Below, piece after piece: positions 1 to 10,621 of a DNA stretch of 64,000 bases (position 1 is the stretch's first letter; every line of letters begins with the position of its first letter). The stretch comes from Aureobasidium sp. EXF-3400. Lineage: Eukaryota; Ascomycota; Dothideomycetes; Dothideales; Saccotheciaceae. The stretch lies in assembly GCA_024195585.1 (NCBI GenBank), contig SWBL01000062.1:62001-126000 (forward strand), in the 5' to 3' direction. The notes beneath the pieces were generated by a model, which saw nothing but the letters and a program-made list of their open reading frames with translations, had not been told where the DNA came from and did no database searches. The position numbers and the translations under genes are program-made.

Positions 1-1
1 T

Positions 2-877
2 GAAGTTGACATTTTGAGCTCTTCCGATGAAGATGCAGAAGAGGACGTGAAGGACAAGCTGAGCAACATCTCGTTCGGAACATTGTCGAGAGCACAGGAG
101 TCTATATCCAAGAAGCGCAAGAGAGCCGCAGGAGACGATGACGAGAAAGAGGACAAGCTAGAAGCTCTTCGCGCTCGTTTACGAGAATTGAGAGAATCCA
201 AAGGTGTCGATCCCGCTCCCAAGAAGAACAAGAAAGAAGCAGTCAAGTCCACAACCAAGCCCGCTGCAAAGAAGTCACGAACAACGAAGGACGCCAGCGA
301 CGATAGCGCTTCAGATGGCAGCGATAGCGACTCGGACGAGGACGGCCCTCCCCAAGCCCGTAGCTCTAAACACGCTCCCATGGCACAAGCATCCAACAGA
401 CAGGTCACCCGCAAACGCCAGGTTATCGATGTGCCCAAGCGACAAGTTCGTGATCCTCGTTTCGGCCCACTAGGCGGCCCCGTAGATGATGCCGCCCTGG
501 CAAAGAAATACTCCTTCATCAACGACTACCAGGATTCAGAAATAGCCGAGCTCAAGGCTGCCATCAAGAAATCCAAGAACGAAGACGACAAGGCAGTGCT
601 CAAGCGCAAACTGCTCAGCATGGAGAGCAAGAAGAAGGCACGCGAGAACAAGGAAAGAGAACAAGAAGTCATACGCGACCACCGCAAGAAGGAAAAGGAG
701 GCCATTGCACAAGGCAAGAACCCTTTCTACTTGAAGAAGTCGGAACAGAAGAAGCAAGCCTTGGTCAACAAGTTCGACAGCATGAAGTCCAAGGACAGAG
801 AAAGACTCATCGAGAGACGCAGAAAGAAGGTCTCGCAAAAGGAGAAGAAGAACATGCCTGCCCCCAGACGCATGTAA
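2..877 (+). CDS. RRP36: rRNA biogenesis protein Rrp36, 5' end outside the window
   Basis: Rrp36 is a nucleolar component of the 90S pre-ribosome/SSU processome needed for early 18S rRNA cleavages. The reading frame is open to the left edge: codons upstream of the TTG at 14 continue in frame, and no in-frame ATG lies near the start. The true start codon is therefore to the left of base 1 and this copy is 5'-partial. The visible part has an acidic/lysine-rich N-terminal half, then the family hallmark RDPRFGPLGG around residue 150, and a long basic helical C-terminus rich in KK, RK and RE ending KEKKNMPAPRRM, all typical of Rrp36. No intron is needed. The stop is TAA at 875-877. Identification is firm; only the N-terminus is unknown. 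Confidence 0.9.
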   Translation, partial: EVDILSSSDEDAEEDVKDKLSNISFGTLSRAQESISKKRKRAAGDDDEKEDKLEALRARLRELRESKGVDPAPKKNKKEAVKSTTKPAAKKSRTTKDASDDSASDGSDSDSDEDGPPQARSSKHAPMAQASNRQVTRKRQVIDVPKRQVRDPRFGPLGGPVDDAALAKKYSFINDYQDSEIAELKAAIKKSKNEDDKAVLKRKLLSMESKKKARENKEREQEVIRDHRKKEKEAIAQGKNPFYLKKSEQKKQALVNKFDSMKSKDRERLIERRRKKVSQKEKKNMPAPRRM

Positions 878-1499
878 GGTTCGAATTTCTTTGCAAAAGG
901 GCTATCAGTACTTGCATCTCATCATCACGAACTTGCTTGTTCAATTGCAATATTTCCCCACACCAAATGTGCGGTTCAGCTCCCAAGGTGAAGGTGGAAC
1001 AAGACATGAATAGGCACTACCGACTCTACCGCGACTCCGATGATGGTGCCATATTCAACCAAGTCTTTGACATCTATCAGCACCTCGAAAGCATCCGCCC
1101 GTGATGTCTTACAGACGACCTGATACCTCAAAGGCAGTAGTGCGCGATTCTATCGTAAGCAATGATACAGACAGTTCTGTATCAGTCATCAAAAATTTTG
1201 CCTGGGAACATAATCGGCTACGTATTACGGTCACGGTGGAGGCCGTGTTACACTCGCCGTATTAAAGTCATGTAAACACCCCGCAAAGGCTTCTCGATGA
1301 GCATGCGTCTCAATGTCGATTAGACTAAACTTAGCGAGATGCCTGTCGTATACTGCCAACGTATTGCAACAGTCACGTAAAGTCGAGCTTTCGAAGAGTG
1401 GTGGAGAATTGCATGAAACAAATTACCTGATTATCCATAAAACTAACTGCTAGAACGAAGATTATAAAGAGATTCGTATCATGAGGTCCTTTCAACCGA
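878..1499. other. intergenic, convergent 3' regions
   Basis: This stretch lies between the end of RRP36 and the stop of the minus-strand BTB gene. It should hold both 3' untranslated regions. I see no conserved reading frame, RNA gene or clear repeat in it. Confidence 0.6.
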
Positions 1500-2525
1500 T
1501 CACTCTTGTGGCTCCTCGGTCTCTTGCTCACCATCCTCGTTGTCCTCGCCATCTTCTTGCTCACCATCCTCGTTGTCCTCGCCATCTTCTTGCTCACCAT
1601 CCTCGGCACCTTCTCCAGCCTCGCCCTCATCGTTCTCGTCGTCGTTTTCTTCACCGTTCTGCTCGTTGCTCTGGCCCTCTTCACCTTGTTGGCCATCCTT
1701 CTTTTGGGCTTTGGCCTGCTCAGAGTCCTCCAGAATAGGCTTGACCGAGTCTTGTCTGGCGTCAGGAATGCTCTCCTTGTCAAGGTTCCATTTCTGCATA
1801 GCAATGATAATGTCGACGGCGAGCTGGCCGTTCTTTCTGAGAGCCTTGTCCCATTGCGGTGGCATGCCTGATTCGCTGGTGACGAGGTTTCTGGCAACAC
1901 TGCTGATGAGCAACTGGCGCATGGGAGATTCGAGGTCGGTGTTGGCGTAGATGTATTGCACGCGGCGGAGGGCAGGGTAGGTGTCAGACTCCTTGTACCA
2001 GTTGCGGACGCTCTTGAGGACTTCGAGGGTCAAATCGCGGATCTCCCACTTCTCGGCCTGTGGTTGCTGTTAGCTCTGGTCTACTCTGCACATCCAGTAA
2101 GGACTTACCATCAAGTACAGATCCAGCAGAAGTGTCAGGTCCTTCTCTGATTCAGGAGTGGGTGTGTACTGCATTCATCAGTACAGCTCGGCGGCCTCAT
2201 CAGTGACCCAAAACTTACGCCGCTGTAAAGCCATCCTACAAAAAGCCTGAAAGGAGCATCTTCCTCTTCGGGAAGTCCATAGGAATTTTGGCTACGGTTC
2301 TTGTTCTCCTTGCTGTAGAAGATGTTGCGGAAGAACTTGCTGCGGTGGCACAGTAGCTTTTCGTGCAAAATCCATTTGGTGTTTTCCTGGCCGACATAGA
2401 TATCGACCATGTCATGGGAAAGCAGCCTAGACAACCGTAGTCAGCAATTTGGCCTCCTTGGAGAACTGGACGTCTGAGTCGCGTGAAACATACTCATTGA
2501 GAGGCTTGTCCTGATGTTCTGCCAT
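1500..2525 (-). CDS. BTB/POZ domain protein with acidic repeat tail
   Basis: Four exons on the minus strand: 2494-2525, 2219-2426, 2109-2168 and 1500-2057, giving about 285 residues. Donors are GTATGT, GTAAGT and GTAAGT, and each acceptor restores the frame. The N-terminal half (about residues 11-110) is a BTB/POZ fold: HDMVDIYVG, then FLCHRSKFF-type sequence (here LLCHRSKFFRNIF) and FVGWLYSG, as in small fungal BTB proteins that may act as adaptors or unknown regulators. The C-terminal 65 residues are almost only E, D, G, Q and N, including an 11-residue repeat EDGEDNEDGEQ. No Zn finger, BACK or kelch region is seen. It is divergent from another BTB gene starting at 3505. The function is not known; the domain call is secure. 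Confidence 0.85.
1524..1606. repeat. 33-bp coding minisatellite
   Basis: A 33-bp unit beginning TTGCTCACCATCCTCG recurs at 1524, 1557 and 1590 (the last copy partial). The length is a multiple of three, so each unit adds 11 residues to the acidic tail of the BTB protein without changing frame. Copies are nearly identical, which suggests recent slippage. Confidence 0.85.
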
Positions 2526-3504
2526 TTTGAAGACTGAGTATTATTCTCTTAAGATAGAAAAGTAATCAAATATATGAATGTTAAGGACTCGAAGGACTTC
2601 AGAAAAGTAGAGAAGAACGAGGAGACAGGGATATTTATCAAAGCAGGGAACAAATCGTGGCTTGACCAAGGTACTCGAGCAAAGAATGAGGCGCAGGCAC
2701 GGCACACAGGTCTTCAAAAGACATGGCTGGGGATCGATCGTGTTGCAGAGCAGGGTTGGTATTGTGAAGCAATCTTGCGTCACTCTGCAGGCGGAACGTC
2801 ACTGGCAAGCCGAAACTTGGACAGCGGGGCTGGCGTTTGCTTCACCTTCTCCCGCTGTCTTCCACGCGAGGATCTTCTTTCTCTCCTGATGATCGCGAAA
2901 CGTCTATCACGACTGTTCTTGCACACCAGTTTTCTCTCAAATGCTTTTGGAGTTGAGAGGTTATTACTGTGGACAGGAAAGAAACCTTTACCGACTGCTG
3001 GATATCGGCACAGATATTCAAAGCCGATGACTGACCAATTTTACTATCATAATTATGATGGTCCGAAAAAGCGGAAGCCTTCATTGTGCGCAAGAAGAGG
3101 GACCAAAGAGACGGATGTGAGAACGATATTCAGGTTCAACTATGCGGACTCTTCGAGAGCTGAAAGAAGTCCAACATGTCAAGGGCTAGTCTTAGACACA
3201 AGCAACAGTGATGCATCTTCGGCCCTCCTCTGCACTTCTTAGATTCCGTTCACTTATAGTGCTAGTAGGCCAGGTTACTAGCACCGAGTTGTGGTTGTTG
3301 TCGTGCGAGTGAATGATGTGCTAGGCAGCCGTCTCACTTTACATTTCACTCATTCAACCTCAACCTTCACATCTGTAGGTATTTGGACTCACAAGCCTTG
3401 AGTTCTTCTTTGATGCAACAACGCCCTTTTCCACGTCACATCACAATCGCTACTCAACATAACAACCTACCCAGTTAGCAACCACAATATCACGGCTTGT
3501 CACG
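2526..3504. other. intergenic, divergent promoter of two BTB genes
   Basis: A 979-bp region between the start codons of the two BTB genes. It must contain both promoters. A 222-codon frame at 2574-3242 exists but has no recognisable domain and starts 49 bases from the minus-strand BTB start codon, so I treat it as chance. CT-rich, CAACC-rich leader sequence precedes the plus-strand gene (3340-3500). Confidence 0.55.
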
Positions 3505-4479
3505 ATGTCTACACCAAGCGGCTTAGAAGTGTCGCTAAGCTCCATCAGGTGAGTGCGCGAGCACAGTACACACCTGACTTCCAGCTAATAAATTCGTTTC
3601 AGATTGCTCTACTCGCCAATGGTCACTGTGCGTGTTGGCCCTGACAGACAAGAATTCTGCATACACAAAGAGTTACTCTGCTCCAAATCAACATACTTCG
3701 CCAAAGCTCTATCTGGACAGTTCTTGGAAGCACAAACACGCATCGTTGAACTCGAAGACATTCATGTAGTGCTCTTCAGAGTGTTTGTTGCTTGGCTGTA
3801 CACCGATAAACTAGTTTACGAGTCTTCGAACTCGGATGCCTCTTCGGTCGACGAATTTCGTGATCTGGACATGGCACTGCAGAAAGAAACCCCTTGCGAA
3901 GCCAAAGAGATTAGAGACCGTGTCGATGACGAGCACCAGAGCAAGGGTCACGATCTTTCGAACTTTCAAGAGAAAACCCCCGAGAGCTGGACCTACTTGA
4001 TTCTCGTAGCGTTGTTTGTATTAGCTGATCGTCTGGATGTTGTCAAATTCAAGAGGCGGATCCTTGATGCAATCATCAAAAAGAGGACTGAGAACTATGA
4101 TACACCCAACTCTCCAGCTATACTCCACGCATACGCAAATACGACCAGGAACTCTATGTTGCGGCGACTTCTTGTTCACATCGTTGCTTACGATGAGGCA
4201 TTCACGCCCGCTTACACCGCATGGACTCACTTGCCTGTAGACTTCCTCGCCGCGGTTCTGGTGACCTTGGGCAGGAGGATGCCAGGTAGACAGTGTTCAG
4301 ACTGCTTCGCAAAAGCTTTCATCGAGAACAACCTCGCAACAACAGCTGTCGATGATATGCGTGAGGACGAAGACCTATCACCTTTCAGGTGCGATCTTTG
4401 CTTCTACCACGAACATAAAGACGAGGAGGAGAAAGATGCATGTGTTGCCGCGCGTGAGGAGGAAAGTGACTCGGAATAG
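3505..4479 (+). CDS. BTB/POZ domain protein with C-terminal CxxC pairs
   Basis: Two exons, 3505-3548 and 3603-4479, split by a 54-bp intron (GTGAGT..TTTCAG), give 306 residues. The ATG at 3505 is chosen because exon 1 joins in frame to LLYSPMVTVRVG, the first strand of a BTB fold. The BTB domain covers about residues 15-100 (CIHKELLCSKSTYFAKAL, then FRVFVAWLYTDKL). A charged linker follows, then a helical region resembling the C-terminal part of other fungal BTB proteins (VLADRLDVVKFKRR). Near the end CSDC and CDLC pairs about 40 residues apart could bind a metal, an unusual addition. The last residues are acidic. It may be a distant paralogue of the BTB gene at 1500-2525. Role unknown; possible adaptor. 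Confidence 0.82.
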
Positions 4480-4917
4480 TCCTCTGACGATTAAAGGAGG
4501 GACAACTGCACAAACCGAATTGCACCAAGCCCTAGATCTGAGAGGAAAGCACCAGAATCACCAGTTCGATCGAATAGGCACAACGTAGATGCAGTACACA
4601 GGAGGGAAGCTAGCAAATCGTTCGATATCAGGAAGTAGAGGACTAGAAGAGAACCAGACACCCAGACACGGGGAAGATGAAAAGCAGAGGAGCACACTTG
4701 CAACAGCACCAGCACAGCCAGAGCTTCTCAGGACAAACAGTAGATAGAATGAAAACGGTTATGAAATCAAAACAATTGCCATATCACCCGGATAATTTGC
4801 TTGTGCCATCTTCCGAAAACTCTTGCACTGAGAGAAGCCCAGTTTCAAACACTGTTCTTAGAAAAAAGACTTGACATTCAAATACATCATGTTTACAGAT
4901 CTATTACATTATTACTT
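4480..4917. other. intergenic, convergent
   Basis: A 438-bp stretch between the stop codons of the BTB gene and the arylsulfotransferase-like gene. It is A-rich near 4870-4917, consistent with 3' ends. No gene seen. Confidence 0.6.
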
Positions 4918-6660
4918 TTAAATGCCGAAGGTAAACATAACAATCATCGCCACTCCCAGAGCAAGCGATGAAGAAGCATTCAAGAAGCTAGCAGCGCTGT
5001 CCTTGCCAGACTTAGTTGTGGTAGCATTGCCGCTAGATCCAGAAGCAGAATCGGAGTCGGAAGACGAGCTGGTGACAGTGGTGTTTGCATCGCCAGTACC
5101 GATATCGACCTTGGTATCCTCAGAAGCAGTAGTACCATCGTTGACATCGACGATATCAGTGGCACCAAGGACTTCACCATCGGCATTCAAAGCAGCAGCA
5201 CGAATGTAGCGGGCGTTAGTGCCTACAGTGACATTTGTCTCGAAACCAGTCTTTGTGACGTTCTTCCAAAGCTCATCGGCAGTAGCGAGAGATGAGGAAG
5301 AGTTTGAGGCAAGGATGGCCCATTTCTTGATCTCGGTAGCGCCGTTCCAAGACATGTAGACAGTGGTGTTATCAGTACCATTGCCCGTGGCAGCAATGCT
5401 AGGGTTCCAGCTAGGGAAGCCTTGCCAGTTTTGCTTGTAGGCGCGGTAGCTCTGCACACTCGAGTTGCCAATGATGCCGAACTGGACGTCCCAGATAGCT
5501 TCTCCATCGTTGGTGTATTCGATGAAGGCGCCGTTGCTGCCGTAACCCATGAAGATATTGCCGTTCGAGAGCAACTGCACGCTTCCTTGGGATATGGACG
5601 AGATAAGTTCGGGACTGATGTAGTCTTGCTTGAGAGAGACAGACATGTCGTCGTAGTTGAGGCTCAACCAGAGACCACGGGTGTAGTTCTCAGTCTTGAC
5701 CCAATCAGCGGCGCCGTTGTCGAAAATCGTCAACTCGGTCAAATTTTCAGCATGCCAGCGGGCATCGTGTTGCCAGGCGAAATTTGTCGCGTTGCCATTG
5801 CTCTTATCCTCGAAGTCATTGTTCTTGCCTCCCAAGGTCCAGATGACATCGCCATTGGTTCCATTGATGTAGTAGAGACTGTGCATATGTCTTGCAGAGA
5901 CGAGGTAATTGCCAGAATCATCTTTCTCGATTGAATTGATGTGGAAGAAGTCCCAGGGGCTGTCTTGGGAGGTACCAGTAGAACCAGGATCGGCATACGA
6001 ATTGTTCAGCAAAACGTGCTCCGAGGCTCGCCATTGGAAGATGAGTTTGTTGGTGGCAATGTCGACTTCCTCGAACAGGGAGTCCGCAAGCCAGCCGTTC
6101 TCGATACCATAAGCCGTGAGGTCGTACTGCATAGGTTCGTAGGCAGTCATAAGTGCCGTACCGTCGTCCGTCAGTTCGATCTCATGAATATCTCCACCAA
6201 CAGTCAAATTTCGAGTCGTGAGGTTGTACGCAACATTGTAGTTGTGGTCAAGCATGATGTAGCTGCCACTTCCATACCCAGCACTCTTGATGGCTCCTCG
6301 CCAGAAAGTGATGTAGTCCGAGTTATTGTATTCCTGTACTCTGACACCGAACGTAGTCTTGTAGCTGGGGTCACTCCATACAAGGGATAGATCGTCAGAG
6401 TTAAAGATCATAGGAGCAATTTGTTGCACAGCAGTGCCTCTAGGAGAGATGAAAACACGGTCGGCGCTGTCAACGTTGTCCCCTGCGGCCTTGTTGACCT
6501 GGAAGACAGGCACTTCAAGGCCGGAAGACTCAAATGATTGTGTTGGGTAAAGACCATAGGCCTTGGCTTGAAACTCAGAGCCAGTGTGAGGAGCTTGGTC
6601 GGCCAATGCAAGACGACCCATTGGCAGCGCGGCGAGCGCTAATGTCAATAGAGTAGACAT
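4918..6660 (-). CDS. arylsulfotransferase-like (Arylsulfotran_2) secreted protein, probable GPI anchor
   Basis: A single-exon gene of 580 residues. Residues 1-20 are a signal peptide (MSTLLTLALAALPMGRLALA). The body has repeated beta-propeller-like blades with motifs common in the Arylsulfotran_2/ASST family, such as HDARWH near the middle, FFHINSIEKDDSGNYLVSARH and GDVIWTLGGKNNDF. The family is related to bacterial aryl-sulfate sulfotransferases, but activity has rarely been shown for the fungal members. After a Ser/Asp/Thr-rich segment, the protein ends in a hydrophobic stretch (LALGVAMIVMFTFGI) preceded by small residues, fitting a GPI-anchor signal. It also has many N-glycosylation sequons. 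Thus it is probably a cell-surface protein of unknown substrate. An ASST-like fold is well supported; the reaction is not. Confidence 0.85.
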   Translation of the reverse strand: MSTLLTLALAALPMGRLALADQAPHTGSEFQAKAYGLYPTQSFESSGLEVPVFQVNKAAGDNVDSADRVFISPRGTAVQQIAPMIFNSDDLSLVWSDPSYKTTFGVRVQEYNNSDYITFWRGAIKSAGYGSGSYIMLDHNYNVAYNLTTRNLTVGGDIHEIELTDDGTALMTAYEPMQYDLTAYGIENGWLADSLFEEVDIATNKLIFQWRASEHVLLNNSYADPGSTGTSQDSPWDFFHINSIEKDDSGNYLVSARHMHSLYYINGTNGDVIWTLGGKNNDFEDKSNGNATNFAWQHDARWHAENLTELTIFDNGAADWVKTENYTRGLWLSLNYDDMSVSLKQDYISPELISSISQGSVQLLSNGNIFMGYGSNGAFIEYTNDGEAIWDVQFGIIGNSSVQSYRAYKQNWQGFPSWNPSIAATGNGTDNTTVYMSWNGATEIKKWAILASNSSSSLATADELWKNVTKTGFETNVTVGTNARYIRAAALNADGEVLGATDIVDVNDGTTASEDTKVDIGTGDANTTVTSSSSDSDSASGSSGNATTTKSGKDSAASFLNASSSLALGVAMIVMFTFGI

Positions 6661-7766
6661 GTTATTTCAATAAAAACCGAATGGGGATGGATAGAGAAAG
6701 AAACGTAGATTGGGAAGCAATTCAGAGAAACGCCTCTCTGTTCGACACAGACAGAAAACATTCTCCTAAGGACCGGGGACACCTACATCATATACCAGAC
6801 ATCGTCCTATACCCTTGTCATGTCCTGAGGCCCGCGCTCGCACTACTAGGCCTTGCAAGAGTATCTAGCCCGTGGGGCCGTCTCATGTTCCTGTTTTCCA
6901 GAAGGTGCCAAGCACTGTTATGATGTGTGGCTTCTGTTGATATTGTAGAGTGCCGGATGAGATCGGTAGTAGTCCAAGAAATCGATCAGACTAGGGGCAG
7001 AAAGCGTGTTGAAGAAATTCTTGGTAGTACTGGTATTGCTGCCGAACCGGCTCGTCATGGAACAGCCTGAGTCAGTGTTGGAACAATAGGTCAAGCATAT
7101 CATATCTGACTGTAGGAGCTTCAGAAATTGAATTTGCTACAATTCTTATCAGATCAGACGCAAATTATTGGAGACGGCAAACACTACAAGCCACCCGCTT
7201 CGGCGGTGATATTGCTCGCGTGCCCTCTTGCCTGAACAAAACTTGGTACAGTAGATAGGACGCGTCGCCTAAAGTCAAAGCGCCCTTAGCGGTCTCTGGC
7301 GGCTGCAGGAGCACAGTCACCCGATCGCTTCCCGCTGCTCTCACAGAGGTGGCGTCTATTTAGATGCCGGTATCGTTATCGCAAAGTCATGGTTGTTGAA
7401 AGTCAAATTGAAGCGGCTCTGCGTGGTTGCGTAAAAGTGCATTCGACGTTGCTGCAGACGGGTCACAAAAGCTTTGGCTCAGGAGCCAAGGTCTAATCGA
7501 CTCCGAAACAGTGCCGTGGAGCGAAAGCCCTCGGAGCGGCAGGCTCGATTCGATGCCAACGCCATGAACCGGCTGCTCATCGAAACAAGCGATGCAGTGA
7601 GAGCTCTATACTACCATAAGTTCATGTAAGTGATTGGAAGCAATGTGTCGAGGCGTGTGCAGACGTGGTAGCGATGTCAGATTTTCAGGAACAGCATCCT
7701 GATAAGGAGTCTTTGAATAATCATAACAGTAGATTTTGCTATATATACAGGAACAAAACTCATCAA
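6661..7766. other. intergenic, 1.1 kb
   Basis: This stretch holds the promoter of the arylsulfotransferase-like gene and the 3' region of the permease gene. Short frames inside are not convincing. I see no repeat or RNA gene. Confidence 0.5.
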
Positions 7767-9567
7767 TTACATTATGGTCGTTGTTGCCACCTTCTTATGC
7801 ACAGCGCTTGTGCTCTTCTCCACGTCTTCCGGGTCGATGGCTTGACCCTTAACAACGCCTACTTCGCTACTGATATCCACATCAGCAGGCACTGGAGGAC
7901 CAGTGAATTCTTTTCGTCCGCGGATGAAGTACCATACGATACTGATGACGGCAAAGCCTGCAAATACGACAGATGCATAATTCATCGTACTCGGGTCAAC
8001 TGGCAGCGTGACCGGCATGGAGAACAAAACGACAGCCAAGGCAATCCAGCAGATAGTAAGCACATTGATTGCCATGCCGAAACGACCCAAGGAGAAGGAG
8101 GAGTGAGCGACCAGCTTTCGTCCACGAAGTACGCTGACCAAGATCGGCAAGCCATATGAGGTCGAGAGGCAGATCGTGGCCACTCCTGTGAAGGAATTGA
8201 ACGCTGCAGTGCTACCAAAGTAGATCAGACCTAACAAGCAATCAACCACTGTTGAAAGTACTAGCGCCCAGAGGGGGATGTCGAAGCGTTTGTCAACTCG
8301 AGACCAAATACGAGATCCAGGGATCGCGCCATCACGAGCAAAAGCGTAAGTGCAACGACTTGCGGCTGTCAGAGCACCAGTTCCGGCGAAGAAGAGAATG
8401 CCTAAGGAGATTGTCAATACAGGCTTTGCCTTTGCGTCTCGGGAAGTGGCTTACCGAGAAGCAGGAATAACAGCCCGAAACCACCAGCTGCTGAGCCCGT
8501 AACGGTCTTGAAGAGAAGACCGATTGGCTGGCCATTGGCGACGTTCAAAAGCATCTTGATGTCGGGCAAAACAAAGAGGATCGGGATCAGATATATAACG
8601 CCAGTCACACCCGCAGCAGCGACAGAGAGAACAATCGCCTTGGGTACCTCGCGAGCAGGGTTCTGATTGCATCATGTCAGCCTGAGCCATCAAATACATA
8701 TCGCGATTTGGCTCACTTGGACTTCTTCGCACATTGCAGCAACCATGCCATAACCAGTCAATGTGTACGAAGCCTGCAAGAGACCAACAAAGAAGGCCCA
8801 GCCGCTTGGCCAACCGCTACCGCTGGCATCGTAATGGGCGAAGACAAATTCTCCACTCCTGTAGTTGTCTGACATGGAAAGCAAGACAACCATGATGATT
8901 ATTACACTGGCTGCAGTCCAGTAGATGCAGATCTTGTTGATCAAGTCAAGATACTTAGCGCCAAAGATGTTGATGAGCATGCATATCAGCATCACACACC
9001 AAAACATCAGTACTGTTTGCCATGCTGTAGGCACAAAGTCTTCGTTCCAGAGGCTGATCGCGCTCAGGATCAGTTGAGCTCCCGAGAAGTTGATCGATGT
9101 TGTGACAGTCCAGTTGCCAACCAGTGTCAACCTGTTGTGGTCAGTAGCTGCAGGACACTTGAAGCAAAGGTGACATGACTTACCAACCAGTAATCCAAGA
9201 ACTCAATCGAGCATATTTCTTGGTACTTAGCATGGCCGCCCAGTAATACACACCACCAGCAGTGGGAAAGACAGCACAGATTTCGGCCAACGAAGCTGCA
9301 ATTGATAAACTTATCAAAGACACTAGAACCCATCCCCACAGGATTGTCACGCTCTGGCCGTCTGCGAGAGTGATGTAGAATGTTGTACTCAATCCGAATG
9401 GTACAGCCATAATCGCAAAAGAACTGGATGCCCTTTAGTCAGTGAATTCGCAGGAGAACAAATTACAGTGTGACCCACAGTCCTAGAACACTCATCATGC
9501 TCAAACCTCTGGGCAATTCTGATTTGTAGCCCATACGGGCCAAGTCGGCCTCCGCAGCGGTAGCCAT
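7767..9567 (-). CDS. APC-superfamily amino acid/GABA/choline-type permease
   Basis: Five exons on the minus strand: 9479-9567, 9184-9423, 8717-9131, 8455-8662 and 7767-8401, giving 528 residues. Every junction restores a continuous transporter sequence. The order is a short cytosolic N-terminus with LPRGLSMMSVLGL, then SFAIMAVPFGLSTTF, AEICAVFPTAGGVYYW and ASRCTYAFARDGAIPGS, typical of the fungal ACT group of APC permeases (GABA permease UGA4, choline transporter HNM1 and relatives). About 12 membrane segments can be traced. These proteins import amino acids, GABA, choline or polyamines with protons across the plasma membrane. The substrate cannot be fixed from sequence. Several GATA-type sites upstream suggest nitrogen control. 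Confidence 0.9.
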
Positions 9568-10621
9568 GATAAAGTCGCAGTCTCTTTTTGAGAAGTCCTA
9601 GTTGTTCTAATTTCCAATGTACAAAGCTCGCCCGACAGAGCTGAAGCACTTTGACGAGTGAATGAAGGACAAAGATCGAGGCGAATCGGAAGCGATATGG
9701 CGGTTCTAAGAAGTGCCGTCCAGGATGGTCGAGACGAAGGAACAGAAGTCGACAAAAGGGAGACAGTTGTTAGGTTGCACTTTATCAGTTTAAAGATCGG
9801 CCAACATCGGCGAGGAAGGTGATGTAGCGGCGGTCCAGTTGTAGAGGTCAACAGCTTCTTAAGTTTCTAATCCGCTTCTAGGCGTCTGGGGTAGTAGTAT
9901 AGATAAGGAAAAGGTCACAATAGACGAGAACCGGTTGACTGTTCTCATTACCCTAGTGCAATTATATAGAGAGATAGGAAGAAGAAAGATTAGGGTATCA
10001 CGGTAGATAAAGAAACCCCTCCATCGATTCGTTATGGAGCCCTTTGATCATGGTTTGTGTGGGCGGTGTCCTTGACCGTTGCAAGCCCCGCGTCACGGAG
10101 GCGCATCGGAGTGAACGCCATGTTCCTTGGTTGAGCTGAGCGGTCTCGATAAAGATTTTTTTACGTACAAGGCTGGGGAAGAAGATGGAGCATGGGGGGG
10201 TTGCCGATTGACGGTCTTGCTGTCCGAGTCCACATCCTTCAGACCAGAGCATCACATACCTAGGCAACTGCAGTAATGCACAACAACACTTTCACCAGGT
10301 TACTGTTGGCAATGTGTGCCAAGAATGTGCCCTACACGGCTTGCTTCGATATAGCGTATTACAACACATGGCCATGAAGCTGGGATGACAACCTTTGGCA
10401 CAAAAGAACGAGTCAACAGTTCGCCTGCATTCTTAGGCGCCTGAGCACACCCGCTGCTGTATGCACAATAGCCCAAGCAATGAACGGAGCCTCATAGCTT
10501 CGCAAGAAAAAGAAAAGACGAGTCCTTGGTAGAAACGACTTGAGAAACAAAAACGACCCTTCCCAAAACGCCGACCAACCCAGAGACATGCATGCGGCTG
10601 TAGAAAATATCGTCAAGAGCA
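9568..10621. other. intergenic, permease promoter
   Basis: A 1,054-bp stretch upstream of the permease and downstream of the Pho85-type gene. It contains a TATATAA on the minus strand at 9962-9968 and four HGATAR sites. A run of seven G residues lies near 10195-10201. No gene is recognised. Confidence 0.55.
9782..10010 (-). promoter_or_regulatory. cluster of GATA (HGATAR) sites upstream of the permease
   Basis: Motifs fitting HGATAR occur at 9782-9787 (minus, TGATAA), 9901-9906 (AGATAA), 9972-9977 (AGATAG) and 10005-10010 (AGATAA). These are the core recognised by fungal GATA factors such as AreA/NIT2. They lie 215-445 bp upstream of the permease start codon. The TATATAA at 9962-9968 lies among them. 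Function is inferred only. Confidence 0.45.

Noticed and set aside
2574..3242. 222-codon frame upstream of the BTB gene
   Set aside because: No recognisable domain, odd composition and position inside the shared promoter of two BTB genes; probably chance.
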